Assembly (NCBI GenBank): GCA_023411555.1
Contig: JAEYOQ010000026.1
Location: 124,001 to 188,000 of the forward strand
Origin: Bacillota bacterium
GTDB taxonomy: Bacteria; Bacillota; Clostridia; Lachnospirales; Lachnospiraceae
DNA: 64,000 nucleotides
Direction: 5' to 3'
Within the stretch, counting starts at the first letter, position 1. Every line of letters begins with the position of its first letter. This document shows positions 9,096 through 18,052 of this stretch, piece after piece. A program made the position numbers and the translations under genes. Under the pieces are notes generated by a model. The model saw nothing but the letters and a program-made list of their open reading frames with translations. It was not told where the DNA came from and ran no database searches.

Positions 9096-9530
9096 TTATA
9101 AGTAGTGCTTCATCACCTCAATATTATTCTCTTCCTTTTTCACAAACTCCTCGGCTATTTTAGCACTCGTACCATCTGCATTCTTTTTTGCATGAAGGAG
9201 TTTTGTCATCTGGGTTACCCCCATGGTGCTTCCCCTTATCACCATCTGGGCAATATGACTATCCGATGAATCCCTCAATGTATTTAATTTCACATTGCTT
9301 TTCATGACTGCTTTATTATAAAAAGAAACATCCTTTGCTTTTGCGCCGTTCATACGTAATTGCCTCTTTGACTTATCAGCGATTTCTTGATAATCTCGTA
9401 ATTGTCTATGCAAATCATTACTGAACTGTTGATTCTTAACTTTATCAAGAACAGCTTCAATGGCAGTAATCCCTACAGAGGCATTCTGATAGGTCTTCTC
9501 CAGCAAATCCAAATCTACATTATTAATCAT
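9096..9530 (-). CDS. Small helical protein, ferritin-like/DUF2383-like, function unknown
   Basis: Predicted cytosolic, 144 residues, almost entirely alpha-helical with a run of amphipathic helices (about 5-50, 55-95, 100-144). This resembles the small four-helix proteins annotated as DUF2383 or PA2169-like, but I cannot see a metal-ligand set that would make it a ferritin. The ATG at 9530 is the likely start because AAGGAG lies 8 bases upstream; an in-frame GTG at 9539 lies too close to that site. It sits 46 bases downstream of the secreted protein gene on the same strand and may be co-transcribed with it. Family assignment is weak. Confidence 0.7.
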   Translation of the reverse strand: MINNVDLDLLEKTYQNASVGITAIEAVLDKVKNQQFSNDLHRQLRDYQEIADKSKRQLRMNGAKAKDVSFYNKAVMKSNVKLNTLRDSSDSHIAQMVIRGSTMGVTQMTKLLHAKKNADGTSAKIAEEFVKKEENNIEVMKHYL

Positions 9531-9584
9531 ATAAAACACTCCTTATCCTATAAACTAATGATAGTATAAGGAGTAATTAATGAA

Positions 9585-10370
9585 TTATTCAGCCGAATCG
9601 CCTTCTGCTTTTTCTGAACTATTGCTGCTAGTCATGGCATCGATGCTCTGCCAGAAGTTCTTCAAATCCTGATCCTTCTCGATAGCATTAGCGCTCTTTT
9701 CATTTGTCATCTCGATGATAGCAATAACGTCTTCATCATTATTTCTTTCCTCATAATAAGCTTTTGTCTCCGGATCCATATCGCCTGAAAAGATTTTCAG
9801 CTTATTATCCTCTCCGGTAATTACGTAGAATTTGGCCAGTCCAGGTGCCGGAGTATTTATACTTGTAAACTTTATTTCATGATAAACATAGACGATATAC
9901 TCGCCTTCTCGCATAGATTTTTTCGTATACGCCTTAACTTTACGGTAATCCTCAATATATTCCGTCTTAGTCTGAAGTTGCTCCTCTGACTCTACCTTAC
10001 TAGGATCACTTAAAATACTCGTTAAGGTGTTCACATCACGACTATTCTTTGCTGTATAATAAGACTCAAATAACGCATCAATTTCGGGATAAGTTCCCTG
10101 CTCAGCTATCGGATATACCGGAACAGGCGTGGGAGTCGGAGAAGGAGTCGGAGTCACAGTAACATCGGTCATAGCAATTGCATCTTCCGCTGTCCTCAAT
10201 GCATTACTATCCGAAAGATTCTCATCCGGTAACATCTCTGCACTAAGCATTGCCGGAGCAGTCTTTTCCTCTGCCTTAGGTCTGTCCTGACTAACTGAAA
10301 GCGTTAATATTCCAATTCCCATTGTACTCATTGTAGTTAGCAATATTATTTTTTTATACTTAAGTTTCAT
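9585..10370 (-). CDS. Secreted protein with Thr-Pro linker and NTF2-like domain, unknown function
   Basis: 261 residues. An N-terminal lysine cluster and hydrophobic segment (about 7-26) form a signal peptide or anchor with no lipobox cysteine. A low-complexity region with a TPTPSPTPTPVPV linker follows (about 72-86). The C-terminal part (about 95-225) reads as an alpha+beta fold that begins with a helix rich in Tyr/Phe (DALFESYYTAKNSRD), as in NTF2-like extracellular domains. The tail is acidic and Ser-rich. It is predicted to work outside the membrane, possibly cell-wall associated. A GAGGAG site lies 6 bases before the ATG. Such proteins are common in Lachnospiraceae, but no function is known to me. 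Confidence 0.75.
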   Translation of the reverse strand: MKLKYKKIILLTTMSTMGIGILTLSVSQDRPKAEEKTAPAMLSAEMLPDENLSDSNALRTAEDAIAMTDVTVTPTPSPTPTPVPVYPIAEQGTYPEIDALFESYYTAKNSRDVNTLTSILSDPSKVESEEQLQTKTEYIEDYRKVKAYTKKSMREGEYIVYVYHEIKFTSINTPAPGLAKFYVITGEDNKLKIFSGDMDPETKAYYEERNNDEDVIAIIEMTNEKSANAIEKDQDLKNFWQSIDAMTSSNSSEKAEGDSAE

Positions 10371-10689
10371 TATTGTCTCCTCAAAGGCTCTTCAACACAT
10401 TTCCATAATTATTAATTTACTCATCCTATTGTAGCAGAAGCCATATAAAAAATCAACAAGTATATTTCATTATTTTGTAATATATTTTAATATTTATGTA
10501 ACATTTATGTCGATAATTCCCACTTTTCTTATGATAATATAATTTTACATAGGATTGATAAGAATATATAATTAAAACATATCTAACAAACTTTGTCAAA
10601 GTTATAATCTGTCATTCATGGTCACATTTGAGAGAATACCGTAATATCAAGGCTTTTTTGAGATCAATTAAGAAGAAAGGGCGAAGAAC
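10371..10689. other. Divergent intergenic region
   Basis: 319 bases between two divergent genes, strongly AT-rich. Apart from the palindrome and -10-like sequence reported at 10589-10608, I see no RNA element or small gene. Confidence 0.5.
10589..10608 (+). promoter_or_regulatory. Palindrome abutting a -10 box upstream of the EcsC-family gene
   Basis: A perfect 7+1+7 inverted repeat, AACTTTG T CAAAGTT, occupies 10589-10603 and runs into TATAAT at 10603-10608, about 80 bases before the ATG at 10690. The matching -35 is poor, which suits a regulated promoter. The regulator is unknown. Confidence 0.4.
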
Positions 10690-11484
10690 ATGAATCCTAT
10701 ACTAAAAAAGCAGCTGACACGAATCGAACTACAAGAGAAGAATATATTGAACCAATCCGAACCCACCATTCTGGACACTACACTTACTCCCATACTAGAA
10801 AAAATACAACATAAAATTCCTGCCAAACTGGCCGATACCTTAAATGCCGCTTTCTATAAAAGCTTTCAGCTAGTTTTTGACAAGGGAAGTACCTATATTG
10901 AGAAGACCTATAGCAAGGATAAAATCGAACTGGAGCATGATATTAATAATTATGCCCTGAATAAAAGAATGAATAAAAGGCATTTCAAACGAATGGACCG
11001 ACATTCCAAACAATCACAGCTAATCAATTCCTCCTTCTCTGTTGTGGAAGGAAGTGTACTCGGTATCCTCGGAGTCGGCTTGCCTGATATTCTTTTGCTT
11101 CTCTCGGTCATGATAAAGACCATCTATGAAATCGCTCTAAGCTATGGATTTTCTTATGATAGAGAAGAGGAAAAAGCATATCTGCTACTACTGATTAACA
11201 CTGCCCTAAGGAAAGGGGAGCAACAAAAGGAGCTTAATCATAAGCTAGATCTGCTTAGTGATCAGCTTGATCACGAGATAGAAGCTCAAATTGATGTGGA
11301 TTCTCAGATGAAAGAGACTTCAAGGACCTTATCCGAAGCACTTCTGACCGCAAAGTTTGTTCAAGGCATCCCAATCATCGGTATTGTAGGCGGCGCTGTA
11401 AATTATAGTACCGTGAATCGAGTGGCAAAATTTGCCCGCATTAAATATAAGAAGCGCTACCTTCTGAAAAAGCTCACGGATTAA
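10690..11484 (+). CDS. EcsC-family protein
   Basis: 264 residues matching the EcsC domain family: a basic helical N-terminus, a conserved hydrophobic hairpin (about 118-152, VEGSVLGILGVGLPDILLLL) and a second Gly-rich membrane-like segment (about 215-240, GIPIIGIVGGAVNYSTVNRVA). The family takes its name from a protein encoded beside the B. subtilis EcsAB ABC transporter, but its role is not established. Here it stands alone, followed by tRNA-Arg. The ATG follows AAAGGG with a 9-base gap. A palindrome overlaps its probable promoter. Confidence 0.8.
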   Translation: MNPILKKQLTRIELQEKNILNQSEPTILDTTLTPILEKIQHKIPAKLADTLNAAFYKSFQLVFDKGSTYIEKTYSKDKIELEHDINNYALNKRMNKRHFKRMDRHSKQSQLINSSFSVVEGSVLGILGVGLPDILLLLSVMIKTIYEIALSYGFSYDREEEKAYLLLLINTALRKGEQQKELNHKLDLLSDQLDHEIEAQIDVDSQMKETSRTLSEALLTAKFVQGIPIIGIVGGAVNYSTVNRVAKFARIKYKKRYLLKKLTD

Positions 11485-11633
11485 ACTTATATCTTTACAT
11501 CTTATTAGAAGCCTTTTTCTAATATGTATTGCCTGATATAAGATTTTCATGAAAACTTACTTTACTTTGCATTTTAGATAGTATATAATAACATAGTCCG
11601 AAAGAGCCATACAAGGTTCAATCGATTATGTAT

Positions 11634-11706
11634 GCATCTGTAGCTCAGTGGATAGAGCGTTCGCCTCCGGAGCGAAAGGTCGCTGGTTCGAATCCAGTCA
11701 GGTGTA
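11634..11706 (+). tRNA. tRNA-Arg (anticodon CCG)
   Basis: A cloverleaf of 73 bases can be folded: acceptor stem GCATCTG with CAGGTGT (two wobble pairs), D arm with TAGCTCAGTGGATAGAGC, anticodon stem TTCGC/GCGAA around loop CTCCGGA with CCG at 11667-11669, T arm with GGTTCGAATCC, and discriminator A at 11706. It reads the codon CGG. No encoded CCA is visible. A strong inverted repeat follows 36 bases downstream. Confidence 0.95.
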
Positions 11707-11741
11707 TTTTTTATAGAAAACTATACATTGATAGAAGCATT

Positions 11742-11790
11742 AATCCCATATCGAACAAGCTCTCTAGAAGAGTTCATTCGATATGGGATT
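11742..11790 (+). terminator. Inverted repeat downstream of tRNA-Arg
   Basis: A perfect 13-bp stem, AATCCCATATCGA (11742-11754) with its complement (11778-11790), followed on the plus strand by ATTTTATG. It lies between tRNA-Arg and the end of the convergent chemoreceptor gene (11800), so it may terminate both. The loop is long (23 bases). Confidence 0.65.
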
Positions 11791-11799
11791 ATTTTATGT

Positions 11800-13593
11800 C
11801 TATATTTTATAATGTCCCAAATCATCTTGGAAGTTATTAATCATCTTTTCAAATACCGCAATCTGACTTGTCAGCTCATTAATCTGGTCCACATATACTG
11901 CAACATTAGAACTAGCTTCTTGGGTAGCCGCTGAATTTTCTTCAGCAATCGCTGCCAGACTATGCATATTATCAAACAGGGCTGCTATATGATCCGCCTC
12001 AACCTTAAGCTCCTTCGAGGTCTCTATCATTAAATCCGACACTGTCTTTAGATTTTGGTTCGCAGCGCTGGAGCTCTTCACTGCTCCACTAAGCTTACCA
12101 CTCTCCGTCTCCAATATGTTATATTGCTGATCAATATCTCCAACCACGCCATCAATGCTTTCAACAAATTCAGTAAGACTTTGATTAATCTGAGATACCG
12201 CTTTATTCGTCTGTCCAGAGAGATTTCTAACCTCATCCGCAACCACTGCAAAGCCTCTACCAGCTTCACCTGCTCTAGCTGCTTCAATAGAAGCATTCAA
12301 TGCTAATAGATTGGTTTGCTGGGCAATCGACGATACGATGGATACAATACCCATCATGCCCTCAGCATTCCTACGTAGCTCCTCACTATTGGTACGAATC
12401 CTTCTAAATTGCTCAAGTACGGCCTGTATCTCCAGAGTTGTATGATCTACGTTCGAAAAACTGCTCTCCAGTTTCTCCATCGCAGTCTCAATCTTCCCTT
12501 CATTTGCCTGACTCTCCGCTGATATACGGGTAACCTGGCTGATGTTGTCACTAAGAATTCCTACCGAACGTTCTGTATCCTCAGCCTGGGTGATAGCAGC
12601 TACTGCCACTTCGTCTAGAACCGCCGTTATATCATTGGAGGTGGATTGCATGGTCTTAGCGATCTCAGAAACGGAATGATTAAAGGTGTACATCTCATCG
12701 ACAATAGCGTTGAAGCCTATAAAGTCCTTCTGTACCCTCTGCTTTATCTCATTCACTTGACTCATGATATCTTCATATTCATCTTTTGTCTGAATAGACA
12801 TATATTCTACAAAATCGCAATCACTCAACTTACTTAGCTCCTGTCTCAGTATCTTCTGAGGCCGATGGAACATGTATGATGAAAATAGGGTAATTAGGAA
12901 GGTTGATATTCCGACCGGCAATGTATACAAAGGCTCCGGCAAGAAAGCAACCCCTGCCATCATAATCAAAAGCATATTCAATACGGCTGTCTTTATAGTA
13001 ACATTCTTGATAAACCCAAAGGAAAACACCTGATTAAACAAATATCGCTTCGTGGCTTTAATCTCCTGTTCGAAGGTAAGCCTGAGCTGAAGCTCCCCTT
13101 CCTTCTGCTCCACGATCTCAGTTTTTATCTGCTCCTTAAAATATTCAGCTACACCATTAATTAATCCAAAAAGGTAATGGTACATTCCTCGTTTGGAGCG
13201 ATATGTAAAAAGTATATCATTGGATGATAGGGGTGCCACGTCAAGAATTGGTGGAACAGCTCCTTTGAAGCGCTTCATGACAATTTTATGAACATCATTC
13301 ATAGACTTCAAGAATTGATATGCTGTTTCATGACGGAAGAAGCCCGGATAAGCCTTGCTAAAGGTCTTAATGTTTTGTTCCCCCATAATCCTCCATATCT
13401 CTTGATGATTTTTCCCAACCATATCCCCTACCTGATCAACTATCCCAGTAGCAACTCTATCCTCAACATCCTGTAGCGGAGAGAAAACAATATCTGGTTG
13501 AAGTTGAAACTTTGCCAACGCTTTATTAACAACATCATTTCCAAATAAAGTCCTGCATGACTCTACCCATGTTGAAACAACTGTGCCTTTCAT
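11800..13593 (-). CDS. H-NOX (heme NO/O2-binding) methyl-accepting chemotaxis protein
   Basis: A gas-sensing chemoreceptor of 597 residues. The order is an N-terminal cytoplasmic H-NOX domain (1-185), two membrane helices (about 200-243), and an MCP signalling domain whose hairpin tip contains QQTNLLALNASIEAARAGE. Heme-binding residues sit at the numbering of the Thermoanaerobacter H-NOX: proximal H102, P115, and Y131/S133/R135 (the YxSxR motif for the heme propionates). The distal pocket keeps W9, N74 and Y140, the hydrogen-bond trio that stabilises bound O2 in that protein, so O2 rather than only NO is the predicted ligand. An AAGGAGGTAGA site precedes the ATG. No cheA/cheW lies nearby. Confidence 0.95.
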   Translation of the reverse strand: MKGTVVSTWVESCRTLFGNDVVNKALAKFQLQPDIVFSPLQDVEDRVATGIVDQVGDMVGKNHQEIWRIMGEQNIKTFSKAYPGFFRHETAYQFLKSMNDVHKIVMKRFKGAVPPILDVAPLSSNDILFTYRSKRGMYHYLFGLINGVAEYFKEQIKTEIVEQKEGELQLRLTFEQEIKATKRYLFNQVFSFGFIKNVTIKTAVLNMLLIMMAGVAFLPEPLYTLPVGISTFLITLFSSYMFHRPQKILRQELSKLSDCDFVEYMSIQTKDEYEDIMSQVNEIKQRVQKDFIGFNAIVDEMYTFNHSVSEIAKTMQSTSNDITAVLDEVAVAAITQAEDTERSVGILSDNISQVTRISAESQANEGKIETAMEKLESSFSNVDHTTLEIQAVLEQFRRIRTNSEELRRNAEGMMGIVSIVSSIAQQTNLLALNASIEAARAGEAGRGFAVVADEVRNLSGQTNKAVSQINQSLTEFVESIDGVVGDIDQQYNILETESGKLSGAVKSSSAANQNLKTVSDLMIETSKELKVEADHIAALFDNMHSLAAIAEENSAATQEASSNVAVYVDQINELTSQIAVFEKMINNFQDDLGHYKI

Positions 13594-13778
13594 ATTCTAC
13601 CTCCTTATAATAATATAGTAACCTTTATTTACATTTTATAACTAAATACACGAAAAATCAACTATATTTAATTAAATTTATTATTTTTCCATTAAATAGC
13701 ATGCAATATATTTTTATATAAAATTCGGTTGAGACACGCTCCATGTATCTCCGGTTATCGCGGGTGCGTTCGTGTAAG

Positions 13779-13831
13779 TAAAAACAGGCCTGCAATATGA
13801 ATATTTCATCATATCTACAAGCCTGTTTTAA
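13779..13831 (-). terminator. Terminator after nifJ
   Basis: AAAACAGGC (13781-13789) pairs with GCCTGTTTT (13821-13829) around an inner region that can itself pair (ATATGA with TCATAT). On the minus strand the stem ends in a run of T. It lies about 35 bases past the nifJ stop codon. Confidence 0.7.
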
Positions 13832-13866
13832 ATTTACGCGATTACGCGTATTTGATAAATTATTAA

Positions 13867-16800
13867 TTATTCAGCATCAGCTTCATAGAGCTTGGTAAGC
13901 TTTACTAAATGTTGATATTTTGCTAAAGCATCCTTCTCAGCATTTGCAAATAATTGCTCTGCTCTCTCCGGATTCTGACGGATTAAGGAGCTATAACGTA
14001 CTTCATTTCTGATGAAGTCCTGATAGCTTGCGCTAGGAGCCTTGCTATCTAACTGGAAGGGATTCTTGCCTTCTTCAGCCACACGAGGATCGAAACGGAA
14101 CATATTCCAGTAACCAGCTGCTACCGCATTCTTCTCTTCTGTCTGAGATACACCCATACCACCCTTAATACCATGGTTGATACAAGGAGCATAAGCGATA
14201 ATGATGGAAGGACCCGGATAGCTTTCTGCTTCTACTAAAGCCTTCATAGTCTGGTTGTAATCTGCACCCATAGCGATCTGAGCAACATATACATAACCAT
14301 AGCTCATTGCTATTGCTGCTAAATCCTTCTTCTTTACTTCCTTACCAGCTGCTGCAAACTGAGCGATTGCACCGGTAGGAGTAGACTTAGATGACTGACC
14401 ACCTGTATTGGAGTAGATTTCGGTATCGAATACAAGGATATTAACATCCTGTCCGCTGGCAATTACATGATCCAAACCGCCGAAACCGATATCATATGCC
14501 CAGCCGTCACCACCAAAGATCCACTGAGACTTCTTGGATAAGAATTCCTTATCCTTTAAGATATCCTTGCCATCAGCACAATCACATGCTTCCAGAACTC
14601 TTACGAGTGCTCTGGTTGCACCTGCATTCTCACGACCATTGGTATAGGTTGCAAGATATCTCTCTGCAGCTGCCTTAACTTCTTCTTTGCTAGCGGATGC
14701 TGCTAAAGCTTCAACCTTTTCCTTCACTCTATCTCTAAGTGCCTGCTGAGCAAGGAACATACCATAGCCATATTCTGCATTATCTTCAAATAAGGAGTTA
14801 GCCCATGCAGGACCGTGTCCTTCTTTATTTACTGTATAAGGTGTGGAAGGATAAGAACCACCCCAGATAGAAGAACATCCTGTTGCATTGGAGATGAACA
14901 TTCTGTCACCAAATAACTGTGTTACTAACTTAGCATAAGGTGTTTCACCACAACCTGCACATGCACCGGAGAACTCAAGCAGAGGCTGATTGAACTGGCT
15001 ACCCTTAACAGTAACATCCTTAAACTTCTCAGCTACCTCAGGCTTAACATCTAAGGTAAGACCATACTCGAATACCTTCTGCTCTGCTAACTGTGTCTCA
15101 AGAGGCTTCATAACAAGAGCCTTAGCACCCTTCTTACCAGGACATACATTCGCACAGGAACCACAACCCATACAGTCAAGTGAGGATACAGTCATAGCGA
15201 ATTCAAAGCCAGCAAGACCTGTCATAGGAACCTTCTTCATTCCTTCTGGAGCCTTAGCAGCGTCTTCGGCATTCATAGCAACAGGACGAATTACAGCATG
15301 AGGACATACATAGGAACAGAAGTTACACTGAATACAGTTCTCAGGATTCCATTCAGGAACATCTACTGCAATACCACGCTTTTCGAATGCTGAGGAGCCC
15401 TGAGGTAAAGTACCGTCAACTGCATTTGCAAATGCAGATACAGGAAGATCATTACCCTGCTGAGCATTTACTGGAGCCAAAATGTTATTAACAAAGTCAA
15501 CTACGTCTTTTCTATCACCACTTACCTTATGGATAATTGCTTCATCTTCAGCATTCTTCCAGCTCTCAGGAACTGTAATTTCCTTAAGCCCGGTAAGACC
15601 GCGATCAATAGCTGCATGATTCATGGCAACAATAGCTTCACCCTTCTTAGAATAGGATGCTGTTGCTGCGTCCTTCATGTACTTCACTGCTTCCTCAACC
15701 GGAATGATGTTAGCAAGCTTAAAGAAAGCTGCCTGAAGGATTGTATTAATACGGCCACCTAAGCCGATTTCTTTACCGATGCTGATACCGTCGATGGTGT
15801 AGAACTTAATATTGTGTTCTGCAATATAACGCTTAACCTGTCCAGGTAAATGCTTCTCAAGTTCTTCCATATCCCATCCACAGTTAAGTAAGAAGGTTCC
15901 GCCATCCTTTAATTCCTGAACCATGTTATACTTTCTAACATAGGAAGGATTGTGGCATGCAACGAAATCTGCTTCTGTGATTAAGTAAGTAGACTTGATC
16001 GGCTTCTTACCAAATCTTAAGTGGGACATCGTTACACCACCGGACTTCTTGGAATCATAGTCAAAGTAAGCCTGAGCGTACATATTGGTATGATCACCAA
16101 TGATCTTGATAGAGTTCTTGTTCGCACCTACAGTACCGTCAGCGCCAAGGCCCCAGAATTTACAGCTGATTGTTCCTTCAGGTGTAGTGTTGGGATTCTC
16201 AGTAATATCAAGAGATAAGTTAGTCACATCATCCTTAATACCAATGGTGAAGGTCTTCTTAGCAGAATTCTTGTATACTGCGATAATCTGAGCAGGTGTA
16301 GTATTCTTGGAGCCTAAACCATAACGACCATTGAATACAGGAACATCTTTGAACTGGCTGTCCTTTAATGCTGCAACTACGTCTAAGTATAAAGGCTCGC
16401 CAAGGGAACCAGGCTCCTTAGTTCTATCAAGAACTGTGATTTTCTTAACTGTAGCAGGAATAGCTTCGATTAAACGCTTAGCGCTGAAAGGACGATATAA
16501 ACGAACCTTAACAACACCAACCTTAGAGCCGTTTGCATTTAAGTAATCGATGGTCTCTTCAATGGTATCATTTACAGAGCCCATAGATACGATGATATGG
16601 TCTGCATCAGCAGCACCATAGTAGTTGAATAACTTGTAATCTGTACCAAGCTTAGCGTTAACTTTGCCCATGTACTCTTCTACAATACCAGGAACTGCAT
16701 CGTAGTATGTATTGCATGCTTCTCTTGCCTGGAAGAATACGTCAGGGTTCTGAGCAGAACCACGAAGTACAGGATGCTCAGGATTTAAGGCATTACGACG

Positions 16801-17409
16801 GAATGCATCAACAGCATCCAAATCTGCCATTTCCTTCAGATCTTCATAGTCCCACGCTTCAATCTTCTGAATTTCGTGGGAAGTTCTAAAACCATCAAAG
16901 AAATGTAAGAAAGGTACTCTACCTTTGATTGCTGCTAAATGAGCTACAGCACCTAAGTCCATAACCTCCTGAGGATTGCTGCTTGCAAGCATAGCAAAGC
17001 CTGTCTGACGGCATGCATAAATATCGGAATGATCACCAAAGATGGATAATGCATGGCTTGCTACTGCACGAGCGGATACATTAATTACGCCCGGAAGTAA
17101 TTCACCAGCGATTTTATACATATTAGGGATCATTAATAATAATCCTTGTGATGCTGTAAATGTTGTTGTAAGTGCACCAGCTGCCAAAGAACCGTGTACT
17201 GTTCCAGCTGCTCCGGCTTCAGACTGCATCTCAACTACCCTTACTTCTTGTCCGAAAATGTTCTTTCTGCCTTCAGCTGACCATTTATCAGTTACCTCGG
17301 CCATAACGGAGCTAGGTGTGATCGGATAGATTGCAGCAACATCGGTAAACGCATATGACACGTGTGCCGCAGCGGTATTACCATCCATTGTTTTCATTTT
17401 CCTTGCCAT
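13867..17409 (-). CDS. nifJ: Pyruvate:ferredoxin (flavodoxin) oxidoreductase, single-chain
   Basis: Converts pyruvate and CoA to acetyl-CoA and CO2 with reduction of ferredoxin, the central step of clostridial fermentation. The 1180-residue single-chain form is complete. The N-terminal TPP/pyrimidine-type domain starts with the AYPITPSSVMAE segment, followed by the CoA-binding domains. Two 4Fe-4S ferredoxin-type motifs follow (CIQCNFCSYVCP and CMGCGSCANVCP). The C-terminal TPP domain contains CAGCGETPYAKL and the GDGWAYDIGFGG motif, with the extra cysteines of the third cluster. AAGGAGG precedes the ATG by 8 bases. It stands as a single-gene transcript between a terminator and a long 5' region, as expected for a highly expressed catabolic gene. 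The reduced ferredoxin can feed NfnAB encoded downstream. Confidence 0.98.
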   Translation of the reverse strand: MARKMKTMDGNTAAAHVSYAFTDVAAIYPITPSSVMAEVTDKWSAEGRKNIFGQEVRVVEMQSEAGAAGTVHGSLAAGALTTTFTASQGLLLMIPNMYKIAGELLPGVINVSARAVASHALSIFGDHSDIYACRQTGFAMLASSNPQEVMDLGAVAHLAAIKGRVPFLHFFDGFRTSHEIQKIEAWDYEDLKEMADLDAVDAFRRNALNPEHPVLRGSAQNPDVFFQAREACNTYYDAVPGIVEEYMGKVNAKLGTDYKLFNYYGAADADHIIVSMGSVNDTIEETIDYLNANGSKVGVVKVRLYRPFSAKRLIEAIPATVKKITVLDRTKEPGSLGEPLYLDVVAALKDSQFKDVPVFNGRYGLGSKNTTPAQIIAVYKNSAKKTFTIGIKDDVTNLSLDITENPNTTPEGTISCKFWGLGADGTVGANKNSIKIIGDHTNMYAQAYFDYDSKKSGGVTMSHLRFGKKPIKSTYLITEADFVACHNPSYVRKYNMVQELKDGGTFLLNCGWDMEELEKHLPGQVKRYIAEHNIKFYTIDGISIGKEIGLGGRINTILQAAFFKLANIIPVEEAVKYMKDAATASYSKKGEAIVAMNHAAIDRGLTGLKEITVPESWKNAEDEAIIHKVSGDRKDVVDFVNNILAPVNAQQGNDLPVSAFANAVDGTLPQGSSAFEKRGIAVDVPEWNPENCIQCNFCSYVCPHAVIRPVAMNAEDAAKAPEGMKKVPMTGLAGFEFAMTVSSLDCMGCGSCANVCPGKKGAKALVMKPLETQLAEQKVFEYGLTLDVKPEVAEKFKDVTVKGSQFNQPLLEFSGACAGCGETPYAKLVTQLFGDRMFISNATGCSSIWGGSYPSTPYTVNKEGHGPAWANSLFEDNAEYGYGMFLAQQALRDRVKEKVEALAASASKEEVKAAAERYLATYTNGRENAGATRALVRVLEACDCADGKDILKDKEFLSKKSQWIFGGDGWAYDIGFGGLDHVIASGQDVNILVFDTEIYSNTGGQSSKSTPTGAIAQFAAAGKEVKKKDLAAIAMSYGYVYVAQIAMGADYNQTMKALVEAESYPGPSIIIAYAPCINHGIKGGMGVSQTEEKNAVAAGYWNMFRFDPRVAEEGKNPFQLDSKAPSASYQDFIRNEVRYSSLIRQNPERAEQLFANAEKDALAKYQHLVKLTKLYEADAE

Positions 17410-18052
17410 TGAAATGTCCTCCTTAAAATTTTAACCTGGTTCCTGTGATTAAGTATCACACGCACAAAAAGAATATTGGCAAAAAATTATCAAAGTATTG
17501 CATGCTAGGATTAATTTGATTATAAATGTCAAAATCACCTTCCCATAGCTATCTTTGAGATCCTTGGACTGGGAATCCATTTATGACATATTATTACATA
17601 ACTTGTGCTAATATTCTGCTTGTGCGTGGGGTACTTATACCACGAATCGAACCAAATTGGTAGAATCAATATATTTTTTTATTCGTCAATTCATAATTAT
17701 AACACATTGTGAAAAATATTGAAACAAAAAAAATATATAATCCTATAAAATTCTTATTAAATTGTCTGCCATTCTTCACTATATTACATATTATGTAAAA
17801 ATGTGTAGTGCTAGCGTTGCACCGCTACCAAAATCTAAAAGGTGAACTACTACCTACTTGACATTGAAGCCAGGTAATGGAAAAATAATACTGATATCAA
17901 GTGGATCGAGGATTTAGCCTGGTTCGAGTCGTTCCTTTTACAATTTCGATGATACGCATTCAGAGATTAAGGTTCAACTCGGACATATTAAAGGCCTATC
18001 AACTTGTTATTATCATTGATAAACTTCAAAACACCTTAATCATTGGACACAA
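17410..18052 (-). promoter_or_regulatory. Long nifJ upstream region with an inverted duplicated element
   Basis: No gene is visible in these 643 bases. The 17-base palindrome TGTGATTAAGTATCACA (17444-17460) lies in the leader of nifJ. A related element in the opposite orientation occurs at 17607-17645: the minus-strand reading of 17480-17445 and the plus-strand reading from 17607 both follow the pattern GCYAATATTCT...TTGTGCGTG, with about 19 of the first 22 bases identical, and then TACTTA inside a short stem. I read it as a duplicated promoter/leader element facing both ways; only the copy near nifJ has a gene behind it. Confidence 0.5.

Noticed and set aside
9096..9530. Ferritin or Dps protein
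   Set aside because: Helical pattern is suggestive, but no pair of ExxH metal motifs is visible.
17444..17460. CRP/FNR-type site TGTGA-N7-TCACA before nifJ
   Set aside because: The spacer is one base too long for CRP/FNR boxes, and the related copy at 17607-17645 does not keep the half-sites, so I kept only the description as an element of unknown binder.
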